This document shows, piece by piece, positions 31,544 through 37,023 of a stretch of 38,343 bases of DNA. The notes beneath the pieces were generated by a model that was not told the origin of the DNA, made no database searches, and was given only the letters and a program-made list of their open reading frames with translations. This stretch comes from a virus. The position numbers and the translations under genes are program-made. Position 1 is the stretch's first letter. Each line of letters begins with the position of its first letter. Location: positions 1 through 38,343 of IMG/VR virus record IMGVR_UViG_3300022924_000025; one strand, given 5' to 3'.

Positions 31544-31813
31544 CTATTTAATTTTTGGTTGCGGTTTGATTGGCTGTCCGGTAGCTTTATCGTGGCTGAA
31601 AAAAGTGTCTTTGGTTCGTAAATATTCCATGAAATCAATTGGCTCATATGAAATGAAGCGTGTTGGCGCTCCTGAGTTTCTGAAACTTGTAAATCGTTTA
31701 AAAAAAGCAATCTTTGCATTTATAGACACTTGGCAACCATCAGGAGTGCGAAACTTTAAAAAATCATAATTTAAACACGCGGCGAAAACTTGCTTTCTGG
31801 TTAGTCGTTTCAT
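31544..31813 (-). CDS. hypothetical basic protein
   Basis: 89 residues, MKRLTRKQVFAACLNYDFLK, then NAKIAFFKRFTSFRNSGAPT and a Lys/Pro tail. Probably alpha/beta, basic. Leader AATTAAATAGAT before the ATG. No family is recognised. Confidence 0.58.
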   Translation of the reverse strand: MKRLTRKQVFAACLNYDFLKFRTPDGCQVSINAKIAFFKRFTSFRNSGAPTRFISYEPIDFMEYLRTKDTFFSHDKATGQPIKPQPKIK

Positions 31814-31819
31814 ATCTAT

Positions 31820-32002
31820 TTAATTCAAAAATTTATATCCTTTTTTAACTTTGTTGGCTTCTTTTTCAGTATCAAAAAATATTTTCGATTTAGATATGGT
31901 TCCGTAAGAATTAAAGCTAACTTCCACTCCCCAACAACCCGATGATTCTTCAAAAAATGGTTTTGACAACAACTCGACAACATAACAATCTACTAAGTTC
32001 AT
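31820..32002 (-). CDS. hypothetical protein
   Basis: 60 residues, beta rich with an end helix: CYVVELLSKPFFEESSGCWG, VEVSFNSYGTISKSKIFFDT, EKEANKVKKGYKFLN. The last part resembles small phage beta-sheet proteins. Leader AATTAAATAGAT before the ATG. Confidence 0.58.
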   Translation of the reverse strand: MNLVDCYVVELLSKPFFEESSGCWGVEVSFNSYGTISKSKIFFDTEKEANKVKKGYKFLN

Positions 32003-32033
32003 ATCTATTTAATTTTACCCGTTAAGGGAGTGG

Positions 32034-32453
32034 TTAGTAAAGTGGTTTTGAGAACTCGACTACAGGCCTGTAATGCGTAGGAGTTCTGCCAAACTTGTTT
32101 TTCCAGTGCATCACAACAGTACTTCCGTAAGTCGCGTCAGAGAATCCGTATATTTCAAAATCTCCGTTTAGCTTTAATTCTGCCATTCTGAATAGTTTCC
32201 ACTTATCAATTTCTTTCGGCAAATCCGCTTCCGATTCAATTTTAATCCAACCGTTGTTGTTTTCGATGCCGGAAAGTGATTTTGGGCGAATTCTATGAAT
32301 TTTTGAATTAGTTTTCAGCAAGTCAACTTTATCGTATTTTGAACTGTATTGCCCTGGCTTAATTTTAGTCCAACCAGAATCTAACGATGTGTTTTCGTTT
32401 AAAGGCAATCCGACTTCTCCATAAGCCTTTTCAATAACTTCTAATTTTGTCAT
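32034..32453 (-). CDS. DUF551-like phage protein
   Basis: 139 residues. NNGWIKIESEADLPKEIDKW and the end VMHWKNKFGRTPTHYRPVVE are like DUF551-type proteins (W-x-x-ADLP ... T-H-W/Y-x-P), which are frequent in phages with no known role. The N-terminal 60 residues are a separate part. Confidence 0.6.
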   Translation of the reverse strand: MTKLEVIEKAYGEVGLPLNENTSLDSGWTKIKPGQYSSKYDKVDLLKTNSKIHRIRPKSLSGIENNNGWIKIESEADLPKEIDKWKLFRMAELKLNGDFEIYGFSDATYGSTVVMHWKNKFGRTPTHYRPVVEFSKPLY

Positions 32454-32495
32454 AATATTTAATTTTAAATGCTCATTTATGTAGCATAAGGTTGG

Positions 32496-32744
32496 TTAAC
32501 ATTCTACAATAGCTTGTTCTAATTTAAATATTTCGCTATTAGCATAATCAAGATTGACTTTGAGAAGCCCTATTTCATTGTTTAACCAGGATAATTCAAA
32601 CTGGTCTTTTAACGGTAATCCTAACAAGTTCCTGATTAAATGTAAAATTGATCGATAGTTTTTCTTTTGCCTTTCTTCGTCTTTTATTAATGCCCTCATA
32701 TATTCAGCGTATTTATTTGCTTTATTCTCTAAATTATTTTCCAT
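32496..32744 (-). CDS. small helical protein
   Basis: 82 residues, mostly helix with charged pairs (LENKANKYAEYMRALIKDEE, INEIGLLKVNLDYA-like end). Coiled coil likely. The start at 32744 is 5 bases after the stop of the split gene. Unknown role. Confidence 0.55.
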   Translation of the reverse strand: MENNLENKANKYAEYMRALIKDEERQKKNYRSILHLIRNLLGLPLKDQFELSWLNNEIGLLKVNLDYANSEIFKLEQAIVEC

Positions 32745-32749
32745 ATCCC

Positions 32750-32917
32750 CTATAATTTTTGTGATGGCAAAGCATCGGTTAAAACTTCTGCGTTATAAAT
32801 TTCAATAATTACTGAATCTTTGAAAATTCCGTAAGCGAGAGTATTCCTGTATTTTAAACCTAATCTCGTCTTTTCAGAAGGATCTAATTTCTCCCACCAT
32901 TCCTTTTCTATATCCCT
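32750..32917 (-). pseudogene. 3' half of a possible split gene (no start codon)
   Basis: 55 codons in frame directly after a TAA: RDIEKEWWEKLDPSEKTRLG, then LKYRNTLAYGIFKDSVIIEI. The WWEKLDPSEK pattern looks like a real phage protein, but no ATG, GTG or TTG is in frame. It continues the 43-aa frame upstream without a shift. It may be a disrupted gene, read by stop-codon readthrough, or a sequencing error at 32918-32920. Confidence 0.45.
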
Positions 32918-33049
32918 TTATTTAATTTGTTTATCCCGGAGTTCATTCATTTCTTTGTCTTTTTCCCTGACTATTTTTTTTAGCTCAGGTTCGTTGTGTT
33001 TGTTCACACGAATAGACATTACTTTGTTTTCTGACTTTTTTCTTCCCAT
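32918..33049 (-). CDS. small basic protein, 43 aa, ribbon-helix-helix-like
   Basis: Reads MGRKKSENKVMSIRVNKHNE, PELKKIVREKDKEMNELRDK and QIK, then TAA. The strand VMSIRVN followed by helices resembles a ribbon-helix-helix repressor start. It stands second in the operon after the palindrome promoter. The frame goes on beyond the stop into a WWEKL-type part. Confidence 0.5.
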   Translation of the reverse strand: MGRKKSENKVMSIRVNKHNEPELKKIVREKDKEMNELRDKQIK

Positions 33050-33060
33050 AATTTTTATTA

Positions 33061-33252
33061 TTATATTCCGACCTCAATATTTAGTAAACTTGCAACTTCT
33101 ACGTAAGTTTCTTTCGGTTTAAAGAAATCATCTTCAGAAAAAGAAACAGCGCAACATCCATCCTGCCATTTTGTAATGCTCCTTATTTTTTGAACATTTA
33201 CTAAAATTGAATTGCCATTATCTAAATGCAGCTCTATAAATTTATTTTCCAT
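33061..33252 (-). CDS. hypothetical protein, first gene of the accessory operon
   Basis: 63 residues, beta rich: MENKFIELHLDNGNSILVNV, QKIRSITKWQDGCCAVSFSE, then TYVEVASLLNIEVGI. It lies 21 bases after the -7 box of the palindrome promoter. This compact fold is often seen in small phage proteins; no role is known. Confidence 0.62.
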   Translation of the reverse strand: MENKFIELHLDNGNSILVNVQKIRSITKWQDGCCAVSFSEDDFFKPKETYVEVASLLNIEVGI

Positions 33253-33272
33253 TATTTAGTTTTTAAGTTTAT

Positions 33273-33303
33273 CAAATGTAATATAAAATGTATACGTATA
33301 CAA
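33273..33303 (-). promoter_or_regulatory. promoter of the accessory operon
   Basis: TTG (33303-33301), 20 bases, TACATTTG (33280-33273) on the minus strand, close to TTG-N19-TANNTTTG. It drives the gene cluster from 33252 to 29485. The spacer contains a palindrome. Confidence 0.72.
33289..33302. promoter_or_regulatory. 14-bp palindromic operator candidate
   Basis: TGTATACGTATACA is a perfect palindrome, overlapping the -33 TTG and the spacer. A dimeric repressor bound here would block RNA polymerase. No second copy was noticed in the window. Confidence 0.68.
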
Positions 33304-33330
33304 GTAATATTAAAACTTTAACATACTAAA

Positions 33331-33358
33331 AACAAAAACGCCCCAATTAAGGAGCGTT
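33331..33358 (-). terminator. terminator of the lysis operon
   Basis: AACGCCCC (33337-33344) with GGAGCGTT (33351-33358), 8 bp with one G-T, loop AATTAA; the minus strand goes on with TTTTTGTTTTT. It follows the lysozyme gene by 40 bases. Confidence 0.82.
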
Positions 33359-33397
33359 TGAGATAGTTCCATTTTGGAACGTACTGATTTATTTCGA

Positions 33398-33841
33398 TTA
33401 ACCGAAGTAAATATCAGCTTCTTTTTTTCTGCGATTGGTTAATCCTGGAATAACTTTACCGCCAGCTTTGTTCCATTTGAGAAACTCGGTTCGAATTGTT
33501 GGATCAAGGCTGTTTGCGTTTACTTTTTTCTTTAATGTAGATTTTGAATAATTCCCTAATCCTACATTATAAGCGAATGAAACTAAAGCGTTGAAACGGT
33601 CTTGATTTATAACCAACGTTTGCGCGCTAACTTTTGCCGCAAACTTATCAGCAGTCACTTTAAGCAACTCCATTGCGTAAGCCTTAGTAATTTTCGGGTC
33701 GGACATTTTAACCTTTCTACCATCCGGATAATAAGTGTTTCCGTAACCTATTGTAGGTATGCCTATGCTGTCTTTGTAAGGCACTAACGACAATCCCTCG
33801 AACGAAGCGATTAAGTCGTAACCGTTTTGATCTAATTTCAT
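33398..33841 (-). CDS. T4-type lysozyme (GH24 endolysin)
   Basis: 147 residues. Catalytic triad Glu15, Asp24, Thr30 in SFEGLSLVPYKDSIGIPTIG, the same spacing as Glu11-Asp20-Thr26 of T4 lysozyme; YGN after it; central SFAYNVGLGNYSKSTL and end GLTNRRKKEADIYFG. No signal peptide, so it needs a holin. It cuts peptidoglycan glycan strands. The start overlaps the stop of a 34-aa membrane peptide by ATGA. Confidence 0.95.
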   Translation of the reverse strand: MKLDQNGYDLIASFEGLSLVPYKDSIGIPTIGYGNTYYPDGRKVKMSDPKITKAYAMELLKVTADKFAAKVSAQTLVINQDRFNALVSFAYNVGLGNYSKSTLKKKVNANSLDPTIRTEFLKWNKAGGKVIPGLTNRRKKEADIYFG

Positions 33842-33942
33842 AAACTTTCAATTATCCCCTTAACCACCAACACAACTAAAGCAAATCCAATGAGTGCAAA
33901 AATGCAAATTATTGTGAATGGAAATATCGGGAGGGTTATCAT
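33838..33942 (-). CDS. 34-aa membrane peptide next to the lysozyme
   Basis: MITLPIFPFTIICIFALIGF, then ALVVLVVKGIIESL: one membrane helix over most of its length. ATGA overlaps with both the spanin-like gene before and the lysozyme after, so it is embedded in the lysis operon. It could be a small holin, pinholin-like peptide or holin regulator. The evidence is context and hydrophobicity. Confidence 0.6.
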   Translation of the reverse strand: MITLPIFPFTIICIFALIGFALVVLVVKGIIESL

Positions 33943-34154
33943 TTAAAGGCTTGTTTTATTTCGGAAGTAGAGATATATGCTTCTTGTGCTTTTTTATCCC
34001 ATTCATTCTTAGAACAGCGATATTCGATGCGTATCGCGTCCAAAGGATCAACTATTGAAACGTATTCTTTTGCTGGCTTAATGTTGTGCGGTGTTTCGCT
34101 TGTACAAACCACTAAAACCAACCCCATTAATAATATTTCGTATAGTTTCATCAT
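33939..34154 (-). CDS. small lipoprotein, outer-membrane spanin candidate
   Basis: 71 residues (68-71 depending on which of two adjacent ATG is used). Signal MMKLYEILLMGLVLVVC with lipobox VVC, Cys17. Mature part is short and charged (DPLDAIRIEYRCSKNEWDKK). Directly after the coiled-coil membrane gene and before the lysozyme, like Rz1. I infer an o-spanin that links to the inner-membrane partner in outer-membrane disruption. Confidence 0.62.
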   Translation of the reverse strand: MMKLYEILLMGLVLVVCTSETPHNIKPAKEYVSIVDPLDAIRIEYRCSKNEWDKKAQEAYISTSEIKQAFK

Positions 34155-34468
34155 TTGATATTTAATTTCTCTTTGATGATTTTAAGGTCAAAATTGATAC
34201 TGTCGAGTCTTGGAGTTCCATTTTTGTAGAAACTGCCATTTTCAATAAGGAGCGATTTATTTTCTTTTCGAAGTTCCTTATTATCATTCCTTTGTTCATT
34301 ATACAATATCTTTAAACTGTTATATCTTTTATCGGCAGATTCCTGTATTTTAGTCGCTGAACGGTCGTTTGACCATCCGAAATATAAAACCATTCCAACC
34401 GTTAGGATAGTATATTTTTTCCGATCACTAAAATTTGCAAAATCGAATAAATCGGAAAGGTTAGGCAT
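34151..34468 (-). CDS. inner-membrane spanin-like protein
   Basis: 105 residues. One N-terminal membrane helix (YTILTVGMVLYFGW, about 19-32), then a coiled coil in the periplasm (NSLKILYNEQRNDNKELRKE, NKSLLIENGSF). Overlap with the lipoprotein gene by ATGA and its place beside the lysozyme fit an Rz-like i-spanin. Sequence similarity is not expected for spanins, so this rests on topology. Confidence 0.6.
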   Translation of the reverse strand: MPNLSDLFDFANFSDRKKYTILTVGMVLYFGWSNDRSATKIQESADKRYNSLKILYNEQRNDNKELRKENKSLLIENGSFYKNGTPRLDSINFDLKIIKEKLNIK

Positions 34469-34603
34469 CTATTTTACTTCAATGTCGTTGATTAATATTT
34501 GTTCGGCTGGTGTTGGTTCGTAGTTAAAGTAGTCAATGATATCCTCAGGCGTTATAGACTCTAAAACTTCATCTAATTTTTTGGCAAGTCTTTTTAGGTC
34601 CAT
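34469..34603 (-). CDS. small acidic protein, 44 aa
   Basis: Reads MDLKRLAKKLDEVLESITPE, DIIDYFNYEPTPAEQILIND and IEVK. Its stop TAG touches the ATG of the spanin-like gene (adjacent, no gap). Helical and acidic. It may regulate lysis; unknown. Confidence 0.55.
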   Translation of the reverse strand: MDLKRLAKKLDEVLESITPEDIIDYFNYEPTPAEQILINDIEVK

Positions 34604-34604
34604 A

Positions 34605-34673
34605 TTATCCAATTATAATGTCGTATAAGATTATGTCTCCGAACCAGCTGCTCCCTTTTTTGTAGTTATTCAT
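34605..34673 (-). CDS. possible 22-aa peptide
   Basis: Reads MNNYKKGSSWFGDIILYDII G. It begins inside the holin-like gene's end (ATG at 34673) and stops one base before the ATG at 34603. The tight fit favours translation, but it is too short to be sure. Confidence 0.3.
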   Translation of the reverse strand: MNNYKKGSSWFGDIILYDIIIG

Positions 34674-34959
34674 TATTTAACTTGTTTTGTTTCAATATTT
34701 CAGTCCTGTCTTTCTCGCTAATTCCGCGATGTTCATAGCGATTATTTATTTCGGCTTTTGTTTCGGCTTCTGGACCAACGCCTGTAACTACTTTATCTTT
34801 TGCAAGCAATCCCATCCCGATAAATGCAAAGAACGAACTAGCCCCTCCTACGATTTTAAGCCACTCTGGAACTTCGGTTAAATTCAAATATTCAATGGCG
34901 CCAGGGACTAAACCCAACGCGGTAACAATCGACGCTAAACTTGTTCTCCAATTTTTCAT
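34666..34959 (-). CDS. holin-like membrane protein
   Basis: 97 residues from ATG 34959 (MKNWRTSLASIVTALGLVPG); the longer frame to 35028 only reads through the neighbour. Two hydrophobic helices (SLASIVTALGLVPGAIEYL and IVGGASSFFAFIGMGLLAKD) followed by KVVTGVGPEAE and a charged helix. The MGLLAKDxxVTG end is familiar in small Bacteroidota phage membrane proteins that are called holins by context. The start overlaps the upstream stop by ATGA. Confidence 0.62.
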   Translation of the reverse strand: MKNWRTSLASIVTALGLVPGAIEYLNLTEVPEWLKIVGGASSFFAFIGMGLLAKDKVVTGVGPEAETKAEINNRYEHRGISEKDRTEILKQNKLNNE

Positions 34960-35348
34960 ACTCCAAAATATTTTAATGTTAGCCACAAAGATAGCAAACT
35001 TCCGATAAATGCGCCATAATCGCCCCATCTAACGTCGCCCCAATCGAATATATTGATTCCGTCGATTTTAAACGAGCGCATATCTTGTAAATGCTCGACA
35101 ACGGCACTAATAAGCCACCCAAAGAAAGTGATTAATACAATTGAAGCGGCATACGTTCCGAACCCAAGCCCATACCATTTAGAAACTCTAATCAGCAAGT
35201 GCATCAATATCGCGCCAATTAACATAGTTCCAAAGAAATGTTTATGCCGGTTTTTCAACAACCATTCTGCTATTGAGCCGTTGGTAAAGTCCGATGTGCT
35301 GAAGAACATATTTACGAAGTTCTTAAAGCCGTGTAGTTTTATTTTCAT
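34956..35348 (-). CDS. membrane protein of the lysis region
   Basis: 130 residues from the ATG at 35348 (the codon before is GTG). About three membrane helices: FFGTMLIGAILMHLLI, TYAASIVLITFFGWLISAVV and YGAFIGSLLSLWLTLKYFG. The last part with DWGDVRWGDYGAFIGS is typical of a small phage membrane family. It overlaps the next gene by ATGA. Possible holin or antiholin. Confidence 0.6.
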   Translation of the reverse strand: MKIKLHGFKNFVNMFFSTSDFTNGSIAEWLLKNRHKHFFGTMLIGAILMHLLIRVSKWYGLGFGTYAASIVLITFFGWLISAVVEHLQDMRSFKIDGINIFDWGDVRWGDYGAFIGSLLSLWLTLKYFGV

Positions 35349-35620
35349 CACGATTTGTTTTCAAAGATATGCCAAACTAATGCACCGTTATGCTCTTGTA
35401 CTGTTTTGATATACTCAAGGTCATACTCGTTAACTTCCTCGCCTGTTCCGTAAGCTCTAAACTCGCGTTCTTCGACTTGTTGTTCGTCGTCATTTACACG
35501 GGCCCAAAGACAAAGTTTGTCGTCCTGGAATTGAACTGTTAGAACTTTTGCATTAATTGGCATTTTTAATTTGCAAACCGACTCTTCAAATTGCAATGGG
35601 TATTTGTGGATTGTTTTCAT
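35348..35620 (-). CDS. DUF7352-like protein
   Basis: 90 residues. MKTIHKYPLQFEESVCKLKM, then PINAKVLTVQFQDDKLCLWA and the end YIKTVQEHNGALVWHIFE match a small phage/bacterial family (KYPL, MPxxAKxLxVQ, LWAxV, YIxT, WHxFE) known as DUF7352. Role unknown. It stands first in the lysis operon; no clear promoter is seen before it, only a weak TACATTTA, so readthrough from the tRNA unit is possible. Confidence 0.78.
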   Translation of the reverse strand: MKTIHKYPLQFEESVCKLKMPINAKVLTVQFQDDKLCLWARVNDDEQQVEEREFRAYGTGEEVNEYDLEYIKTVQEHNGALVWHIFENKS

Positions 35621-35652
35621 AGTTAAATGTTTAGAATGTAAATGTAATAAAA

Positions 35653-35682
35653 AAATCCTTACTCGGTTAAAAGTAAGGATTT
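35653..35682 (-). terminator. terminator after the tRNA genes
   Basis: AAATCCTTACT (35653-35663) and AGTAAGGATTT (35672-35682), a perfect 11-bp stem with an 8-nt loop, followed on the minus strand by T7. It is 8 bases after the end of tRNA-Arg. Confidence 0.88.
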
Positions 35683-35689
35683 AAGATTG

Positions 35690-35761
35690 TGCGACTACCA
35701 AGATTCGAACTTGGAACGTTCGGGTCGTAACCGAAAGGTTTATCCGTTAGCCTATAATCGC
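35690..35761 (-). tRNA. tRNA-Arg (anticodon ACG)
   Basis: Acceptor GCGATTA with TAGTCGC (one G-T), anticodon stem TTCGG/CCGAA with loop TTACGAC, T arm CCAAG TTCGAAT CTTGG. Discriminator A; CCA is not encoded. A34 would be deaminated to inosine, reading CGU, CGC and CGA. D stem has one mismatch. Confidence 0.87.
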
Positions 35762-35765
35762 GTTG

Positions 35766-35847
35766 TACGCCTGAGAGGATTTGAAGCTCCAAAGGTAACG
35801 GGTCTAAGCCGCCAAGCTGTGCCAATTCGCAATGAACCCACAGGCGC
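35766..35847 (-). tRNA. tRNA-Leu (anticodon TAG), divergent
   Basis: Acceptor GCGCCTG with CAGGCGT (G-T at the first pair), D loop with GAATTGG, anticodon loop CTTAGAC on a stem with two G-T pairs, T arm around TTCAAAT with one mismatch; 82 nt as for class II. Discriminator A; no CCA. Weak stems leave open that it is partly degenerate. A37 is unusual for this tRNA. Confidence 0.7.
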
Positions 35848-35851
35848 GTTT

Positions 35852-35925
35852 GGGTGTTTTCGGGATTCGAACCCTGCTTTTCGGGTTCACAGTCCGACGT
35901 TCTAACCGAATGAACTAAAAACACC
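35852..35925 (-). tRNA. tRNA-His (anticodon GTG)
   Basis: Acceptor GGTGTTT with AAACACC, D arm with TTCGGTTAGAACG, anticodon loop CTGTGAA, T arm CAGGG TTCGAAT CCCG. Discriminator C as expected for His. CCA is not encoded. Confidence 0.9.
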
Positions 35926-35929
35926 ATTT

Positions 35930-36002
35930 GTTTCAGATACTGGATTCGAACCAATTCAAGCAGAGTCAAAGTCTGCGATGCTACCGTTACATCAATCTGA
36001 AA
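35930..36002 (-). tRNA. tRNA-Gln (anticodon TTG)
   Basis: Acceptor TTTCAGA with TCTGAAA, anticodon stem GCAGA/TCTGC with loop CTTTGAC, T arm with TTCGAAT. Seven perfect acceptor pairs. No encoded CCA. Reads CAA, probably CAG by wobble. Confidence 0.9.
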
Positions 36003-36080
36003 TGTGCGCTTTTGGAACGGCTGCGCTTACCGGTTTATTTCTCGACTCCAAATGTGAATAAACAGACCTTTTCTGTTTTG

Positions 36081-36153
36081 TCGGGGTTGCAGGACTCGAA
36101 CCTACAGTCTCTCGCTTCCAAGGCGAGCGCGTAACCAATTTTGTCAAACCCCG
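36081..36153 (-). tRNA. tRNA-Pro (anticodon TGG)
   Basis: Acceptor CGGGGTT with AACCCCG (C1-G72 and A73, Pro identity), anticodon stem CTCGC/GCGAG with loop CTTGGAA, T arm GTAGG TTCGAGT CCTGC. No encoded CCA. Position 37 is A, not the usual G. First tRNA of the cluster, 9 bases after a hairpin. The spacer 36003-36080 has no clear tRNA. Confidence 0.88.
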
Positions 36154-36162
36154 TAAATAAAA

Positions 36163-36187
36163 AAAGTCCTCCAAATTGGAAGACTTT
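36163..36187 (-). terminator. hairpin terminator before the tRNA cluster
   Basis: AAAGTCCTCCA (36163-36173) and TGGAAGACTTT (36177-36187), 11 bp with one mismatch, loop AAT; T-rich minus-strand continuation of seven T. It ends the short unit started at 36285, or lets some transcription through to the tRNAs. Confidence 0.75.
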
Positions 36188-36210
36188 AGCGCTGTGCATA
36201 TATTTTAAAA

Positions 36211-36285
36211 TTAGCCATACCAAGTACTTCCCATTAATTTAATAGGTTGTTGCGGGTGGCGAAGTGTATTTTTAATCGTTTTCAT
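36211..36285 (-). CDS. possible 24-aa peptide in a short transcript
   Basis: MKTIKNTLRHPQQPIKLMGS, then TWYG and TAA. The ATG is almost at the expected transcription start (leaderless). It is the only start-to-stop frame in the promoter-terminator unit. A non-coding RNA is the alternative. Confidence 0.38.
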   Translation of the reverse strand: MKTIKNTLRHPQQPIKLMGSTWYG

Positions 36286-36290
36286 AGATG

Positions 36291-36321
36291 CAAACATAAT
36301 AATTTATTTCGGAATAATCAA
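36291..36321 (-). promoter_or_regulatory. promoter upstream of the tRNA region
   Basis: TTG (36321-36319), 20 bases, TATGTTTG (36298-36291), close to TTG-N19-TANNTTTG. The -33 box abuts the T run of the upstream terminator. The expected start is near 36285. Confidence 0.7.
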
Positions 36322-36350
36322 AAAAAATCCTCAACAACAAGTCAAGGATT
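36320..36350 (-). terminator. terminator after the 75-aa gene
   Basis: AATCCT (36326-36331) with AGGATT (36345-36350), plus weaker inner pairs, followed by seven to eight T on the minus strand. It is 50 bases after the stop at 36403; that 50-base gap shows no gene. Confidence 0.65.
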
Positions 36351-36402
36351 CAAAAACGCTATTAAAACCGATTCCCCAACCGATTGTTAAATTTAGTTTT
36401 TA

Positions 36403-36630
36403 TCAGCGTAGAGTATGGTTAACCGCTGATTTTCTTATGATGCTGGTTTGCCAATTGTCCGATTCCGGTAAGCTGCTTAAAACAGCATTAAGTTTTCGCT
36501 TAGTGTCAATGTCAAAGCCTGAATTTGGTAACTTATCATACATAGTCATATCTTCCGATACAATGTACACGGTCTTAAATGCGAACTCGCAGAAGATGTA
36601 TAGGTATGATGGTTTTCCGAATTGGCTCAT
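36403..36630 (-). CDS. hypothetical protein
   Basis: 75 residues, MSQFGKPSYLYIFCEFAFKT, VYIVSEDMTMYDKLPNSGFD and a polar end. Its start lies 4 bases after a TATATTTG box. No family is recognised. Confidence 0.55.
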   Translation of the reverse strand: MSQFGKPSYLYIFCEFAFKTVYIVSEDMTMYDKLPNSGFDIDTKRKLNAVLSSLPESDNWQTSIIRKSAVNHTLR

Positions 36631-36634
36631 AATT

Positions 36635-36642
36635 CAAATATA
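36635..36642 (-). promoter_or_regulatory. possible -7 element before the 75-aa gene
   Basis: TATATTTG (minus strand of 36642-36635), an exact TANNTTTG. No TTG at 19-20 bases upstream. It would give a leaderless mRNA for the gene at 36630. Confidence 0.4.
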
Positions 36643-36651
36643 ATAAAAAAT

Positions 36652-36969
36652 TTATTCAGCTACATAAATTTGCCCCGCTCTTTCAGATTCGACATATTTT
36701 TTTTCGCCCTCATGAAAATTGTCTTGAATTGTTTTTCCGTCATTTGGTTTTTCTTCACACTTAACAGCGTAATGGATTTGGCAGCCAGCAACTATAACAT
36801 GGTTATTTTCACTTCCTACTTTAGCAAACCAATTTGATGAGCGTACGTTGGTTTTTATTCCTAAAATAGCATCTGAAACTATCTCTACCTCGCCCCAAAC
36901 ACCTCTGTACTGTTTTCCGTCCGGGGCAAAAAACCAATTGTCTGTAGTAATTAAATATTTACCTTGCAT
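36652..36969 (-). CDS. conserved phage hypothetical protein
   Basis: 105 residues, beta rich: MQGKYLITTDNWFFAPDGKQ, YRGVWGEVEIVSDAILGIKT, SSNWFAKVGSENNHVIVAGC and QIHYAVKCEEKP. I remember the ITTDNWFxAPDG...AGCQIHYA pattern from other Bacteroidota phages; no role is known. A weak TTG-N18-TACTTTTA lies just upstream. Confidence 0.65.
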   Translation of the reverse strand: MQGKYLITTDNWFFAPDGKQYRGVWGEVEIVSDAILGIKTNVRSSNWFAKVGSENNHVIVAGCQIHYAVKCEEKPNDGKTIQDNFHEGEKKYVESERAGQIYVAE

Positions 36970-36991
36970 AACATAAAAGTATTAAACCGAA

Positions 36992-37023
36992 AAAACCCGC
37001 AACACTCGAATGCTACGGGTTTT
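36992..37023 (-). terminator. strong terminator after the membrane protein gene
   Basis: AAAACCCG (36992-36999) with CGGGTTTT (37016-37023), extended by five more pairs including G-T around a TTCGAG loop; T-rich on the minus strand. It follows the gene at 37106-37513. A second AT-rich hairpin (TATCAAA/TTTGATA, 37027-37048) lies next to it; no gene is seen in 36970-37105. Confidence 0.85.

Noticed and set aside
31456-31719. An 87-aa frame overlapping two small genes
   Set aside because: It runs in another frame through 31287-31541 and 31544-31813, which have matching start leaders and tight junctions.
36003-36080. A sixth tRNA between tRNA-Gln and tRNA-Pro
   Set aside because: Only short stems (GCGC/GCGC and AAACAG/CTGTTT) are visible, with no T loop or acceptor pairs. 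At most it is a decayed tRNA or a processing spacer.
35667-36223. Short protein frames over the tRNA genes on both strands
   Set aside because: The region is fully explained by tRNA structure; the frames have no start context or conserved features.
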